A stretch of 44,671 bases of DNA, taken from NCBI GenBank assembly GCA_011525695.1, contig WYBX01000061.1, forward strand, positions 1 to 44,671, read 5' to 3'. The DNA is from Verrucomicrobiia bacterium (GTDB taxonomy: Bacteria > Verrucomicrobiota > Verrucomicrobiia > Opitutales > Opitutaceae). Of this stretch, positions 43,362-44,671 are shown piece after piece; within the stretch, counting starts at the first letter, position 1; the number at the start of each line of letters is the position of its first letter. The translations under genes were made by a program, and so were the position numbers. Below the pieces are notes generated by a model that was not told the origin of the DNA, searched no databases, and was given only the letters and a program-made list of their open reading frames with translations.

Positions 43362-44342
43362 TCAGCCGATTGCTTCCTGGCGCAATCCTCGAAGCGTCGT
43401 CAAGTCACCCCAATTCGTACATGGCCGCAATCGATGCGGACCCATGCTCTCGCACCGGCCGGTCTTTCGGCGATATATGGCCAGTTGCTCCTCCACGAAG
43501 GCCCAGCTCCCAAGCACGGCACCATCCGTAAAGTAGCGAACGCGGCACCGGAGAACCGTCGCGAGCGGCAGTTGCCCACCTTCCGCGAGTACACGCTGGA
43601 CTTCCCGGAAAGGAATGTTGGCCGCCGCTGCCCGCGGACTGCCGCCAACCCCAAACAGCAGTTCGCGATATATCGCCTGTGTATCAGCCCATTCACGACC
43701 ACCCACTGCCCAGCGCAACGCTTCCTGCGCTCTCCGGTTTCCCGCCACTGCCTCTGCATACCCGCAGAACCGGTAGTCTTTCGGATCCATTACCAGGCCA
43801 GCGCGGACACAGTTCAGATCGGTGTAGACCACCACTGGCTGCAACGCTCCCGGTCCCAGCAACGTGCTCTTGAAGCGCTCGGCCCAGAGAGTCCCGATGC
43901 GCCTGTGGGTCTTGTTGAACCAGATTGAGAAACGCTGCTTGACCAACTTCATGAAAGGCGAGATGTCCCCCATCAGCCGCAGCTGACGCTGACGCCAGAA
44001 CACGGCCTCGGGTCCATTTTCGGCAAGCTGCGCCTGCACATCCTTGAGTCGCATCGTTTGATAGGCAGTGGGTTGGGGATACAACACCTGATAACGGCGA
44101 AGCAGTTCGGCATCCGACACAGGCTGTTCCTGTGGAACCCTCACAACCACGTGGAAGTGATTTGACAGGATCGTGTAGCTCAGAATCTGAACCCCGCAGT
44201 AGTCGGCCACCTGCCAGAGCTGGCGCCGCAGGACTTCCTTTGCCATGCGGTCGAACAGCCGCTCCTTGTTCACCGTGCGGGTGACGCAGTGGTAAACCGC
44301 CTCTTTCTCGGCCGCCGGGACTTTGATCCGCGCCTGTCTCAT
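43362..44342 (-). CDS. REP-associated tyrosine transposase (RAYT, Y1 family)
   Basis: From ATG 44342 the product is 326 residues. It carries the HUH motif NHFHVVV (His62, His64) after YTILS, and the candidate nucleophile Tyr173 in VVVYTDLNCVRAGLV, which aligns with the catalytic Tyr of E. coli RAYT (DYIYINP). The intervening GTLWAERFKS segment is typical. The first 20 residues match the family start, so longer in-frame starts reading through the repeats are rejected. A C-terminal region of about 100 residues extends past the Y1 domain, as in many larger RAYTs. The enzyme should nick single-stranded REP DNA. The three tandem repeats lie directly upstream. Confidence 0.9.
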   Translation of the reverse strand: MRQARIKVPAAEKEAVYHCVTRTVNKERLFDRMAKEVLRRQLWQVADYCGVQILSYTILSNHFHVVVRVPQEQPVSDAELLRRYQVLYPQPTAYQTMRLKDVQAQLAENGPEAVFWRQRQLRLMGDISPFMKLVKQRFSIWFNKTHRRIGTLWAERFKSTLLGPGALQPVVVYTDLNCVRAGLVMDPKDYRFCGYAEAVAGNRRAQEALRWAVGGREWADTQAIYRELLFGVGGSPRAAAANIPFREVQRVLAEGGQLPLATVLRCRVRYFTDGAVLGSWAFVEEQLAIYRRKTGRCESMGPHRLRPCTNWGDLTTLRGLRQEAIG

Positions 44343-44408
44343 CCGATGCAAACTCTGCCCAACAAGGCCGCCCACGCCACATCGCCGTATACCGAATCCT
44401 GGGTATAA

Positions 44409-44541
44409 CCGACCTGTCCCTCTCGCGGAATGGGTGTAATTGACCTGTCCCTTGAATAGCCTCTCGCGGAACGAGTGTAATTGACCTGTCCCTTGAATAG
44501 CCTCTCGCGGAACGAGTGTAATTGACCTGTCCCTTGAATAA
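44409..44541 (-). repeat. 41-bp tandem repeat x3 with REP core
   Basis: Units at 44420-44460, 44461-44501 and 44502-44541 share CTCTCGCGGAACGAGTGTAA, then TTGACCTGTCCCTTGAATAG. The first unit differs at two or three bases, and a partial copy (GACCTGTCCC) lies at 44411-44420. Each unit holds one REP core, AATTGACCTGTCCCT, in minus orientation. Together with the left copies they form an inverted frame around the transposase. Confidence 0.9.
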
Positions 44542-44544
44542 CCC

Positions 44545-44671
44545 GAATCGTTCTGGAGCACGTTGAAATCCGACACCGGCCTTGACGCGGCCGTGCCAAT
44601 CAGTCGACGTGCCGCCGAGCTCATCGTCTTCGATTACATCGAAACGTTCTACAACCCGACGAGGCGCCACA
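44545..44671 (+). pseudogene. IS3-family transposase, C-terminal fragment (runs off window)
   Basis: The + frame from 44545 reads ESFWSTLKSDTGL... RAAELIVFDYIETFYNPTRRH to the window edge. This matches the end of the integrase-core domain of IS3-group OrfB (E-S-F-[WF]-x-T-L-K ... FDYIE.FYN..R.HS). An in-frame TAA lies just before it (44539-44541) and the upstream 300 residues of OrfB are replaced by the REP array, so the gene is 5'-truncated. The catalytic Glu may be the Glu at the fragment start. The rest lies outside the window. Confidence 0.8.

Larger units (their letters stand above)
43114..44541 (-). mobile_element. RAYT transposase with flanking inverted REP repeats
   Basis: A TnpA_REP-type Y1 transposase is bracketed by GGGACAGGTCAATT repeats in opposite orientations, two on the left and three full plus one partial on the right. 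This is the known organisation of REP-associated tyrosine transposases, which act on their flanking REP sequences. The element abuts a truncated IS3-type transposase on the right. Confidence 0.75.

Noticed and set aside
44420..44541. Three tandem 41-bp units as a CRISPR array
   Set aside because: There are no variable spacers; the units are contiguous and identical throughout, and no cas gene is nearby.
43362..44624. Longer transposase with a start beyond 44342
   Set aside because: The extra residues are translated from the tandem repeats and are themselves repetitive; the family start fits ATG 44342.

Overview
The window looks like a chromosomal segment of a high-G+C, Gram-negative member of the Verrucomicrobiota, most likely Opitutaceae-like. 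This is inferred from the content: many secreted Cys-type sulfatases, a cytochrome c/DUF6797/beta-propeller protein, a DUF5916 outer-membrane protein, an exported Gfo/Idh/MocA oxidoreductase, and RNase HII and HIII encoded close together. No rRNA or taxon-specific marker is present, so the assignment is tentative.

Layout. (1) 1-2712: the integrase end of an element integrated at a tRNA-Gly(GCC) gene, with a radC remnant, an unknown small gene, a small HTH gene and a tyrosine recombinase. (2) 2758-9409: a receiver-only response regulator, a large cytochrome c/beta-propeller protein, a divergent DUF5916 outer-membrane protein, and a GarR-type dehydrogenase. (3) 9410-10005: gene-free DNA made of nested inverted repeats. 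(4) 10006-18346: a same-strand block read leftwards: ECF sigma factor, single-TM protein, periplasmic helical protein (a CnrYXH-like layout), an NtrC-type regulator, then an exopolysaccharide set (GT39-like membrane protein, beta-barrel, Wzc-like tyrosine autokinase). (5) 18467-24584: a lipoprotein-like gene, a PAS histidine kinase, rnhB, a small membrane protein, rnhC and mutY. Two near-identical 34-bp palindromes lie between rnhC and mutY.

(6) 24600-39300: a sulfatase island with seven formylglycine-type sulfatases, a Tat-exported Gfo/Idh protein, an exported cupin protein and a NarL/LuxR response regulator. Three copies of an 18-bp palindrome, ATCCCC-N6-GGGGAT with an AT-rich N6, occur only here: upstream of two sulfatase transcription units and in the divergent region between the regulator and the seventh sulfatase. 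Each lies 21-22 bp upstream of a plausible -10 hexamer, the geometry of an activator overlapping -35. I infer a self-contained desulfation regulon controlled by the neighbouring NarL-type regulator. No glycoside hydrolase, polysaccharide lyase or sulfatase-maturing enzyme is visible here.

(7) 39343-44671: a secreted metallo-beta-lactamase-fold protein, an S9-peptidase-like protein whose nucleophile serine is replaced by glycine, and a REP-associated tyrosine transposase flanked by inverted GGGACAGGTCAATT repeats (three of them in 41-bp tandem units). It abuts a 5'-truncated IS3-family transposase fragment at the window edge.
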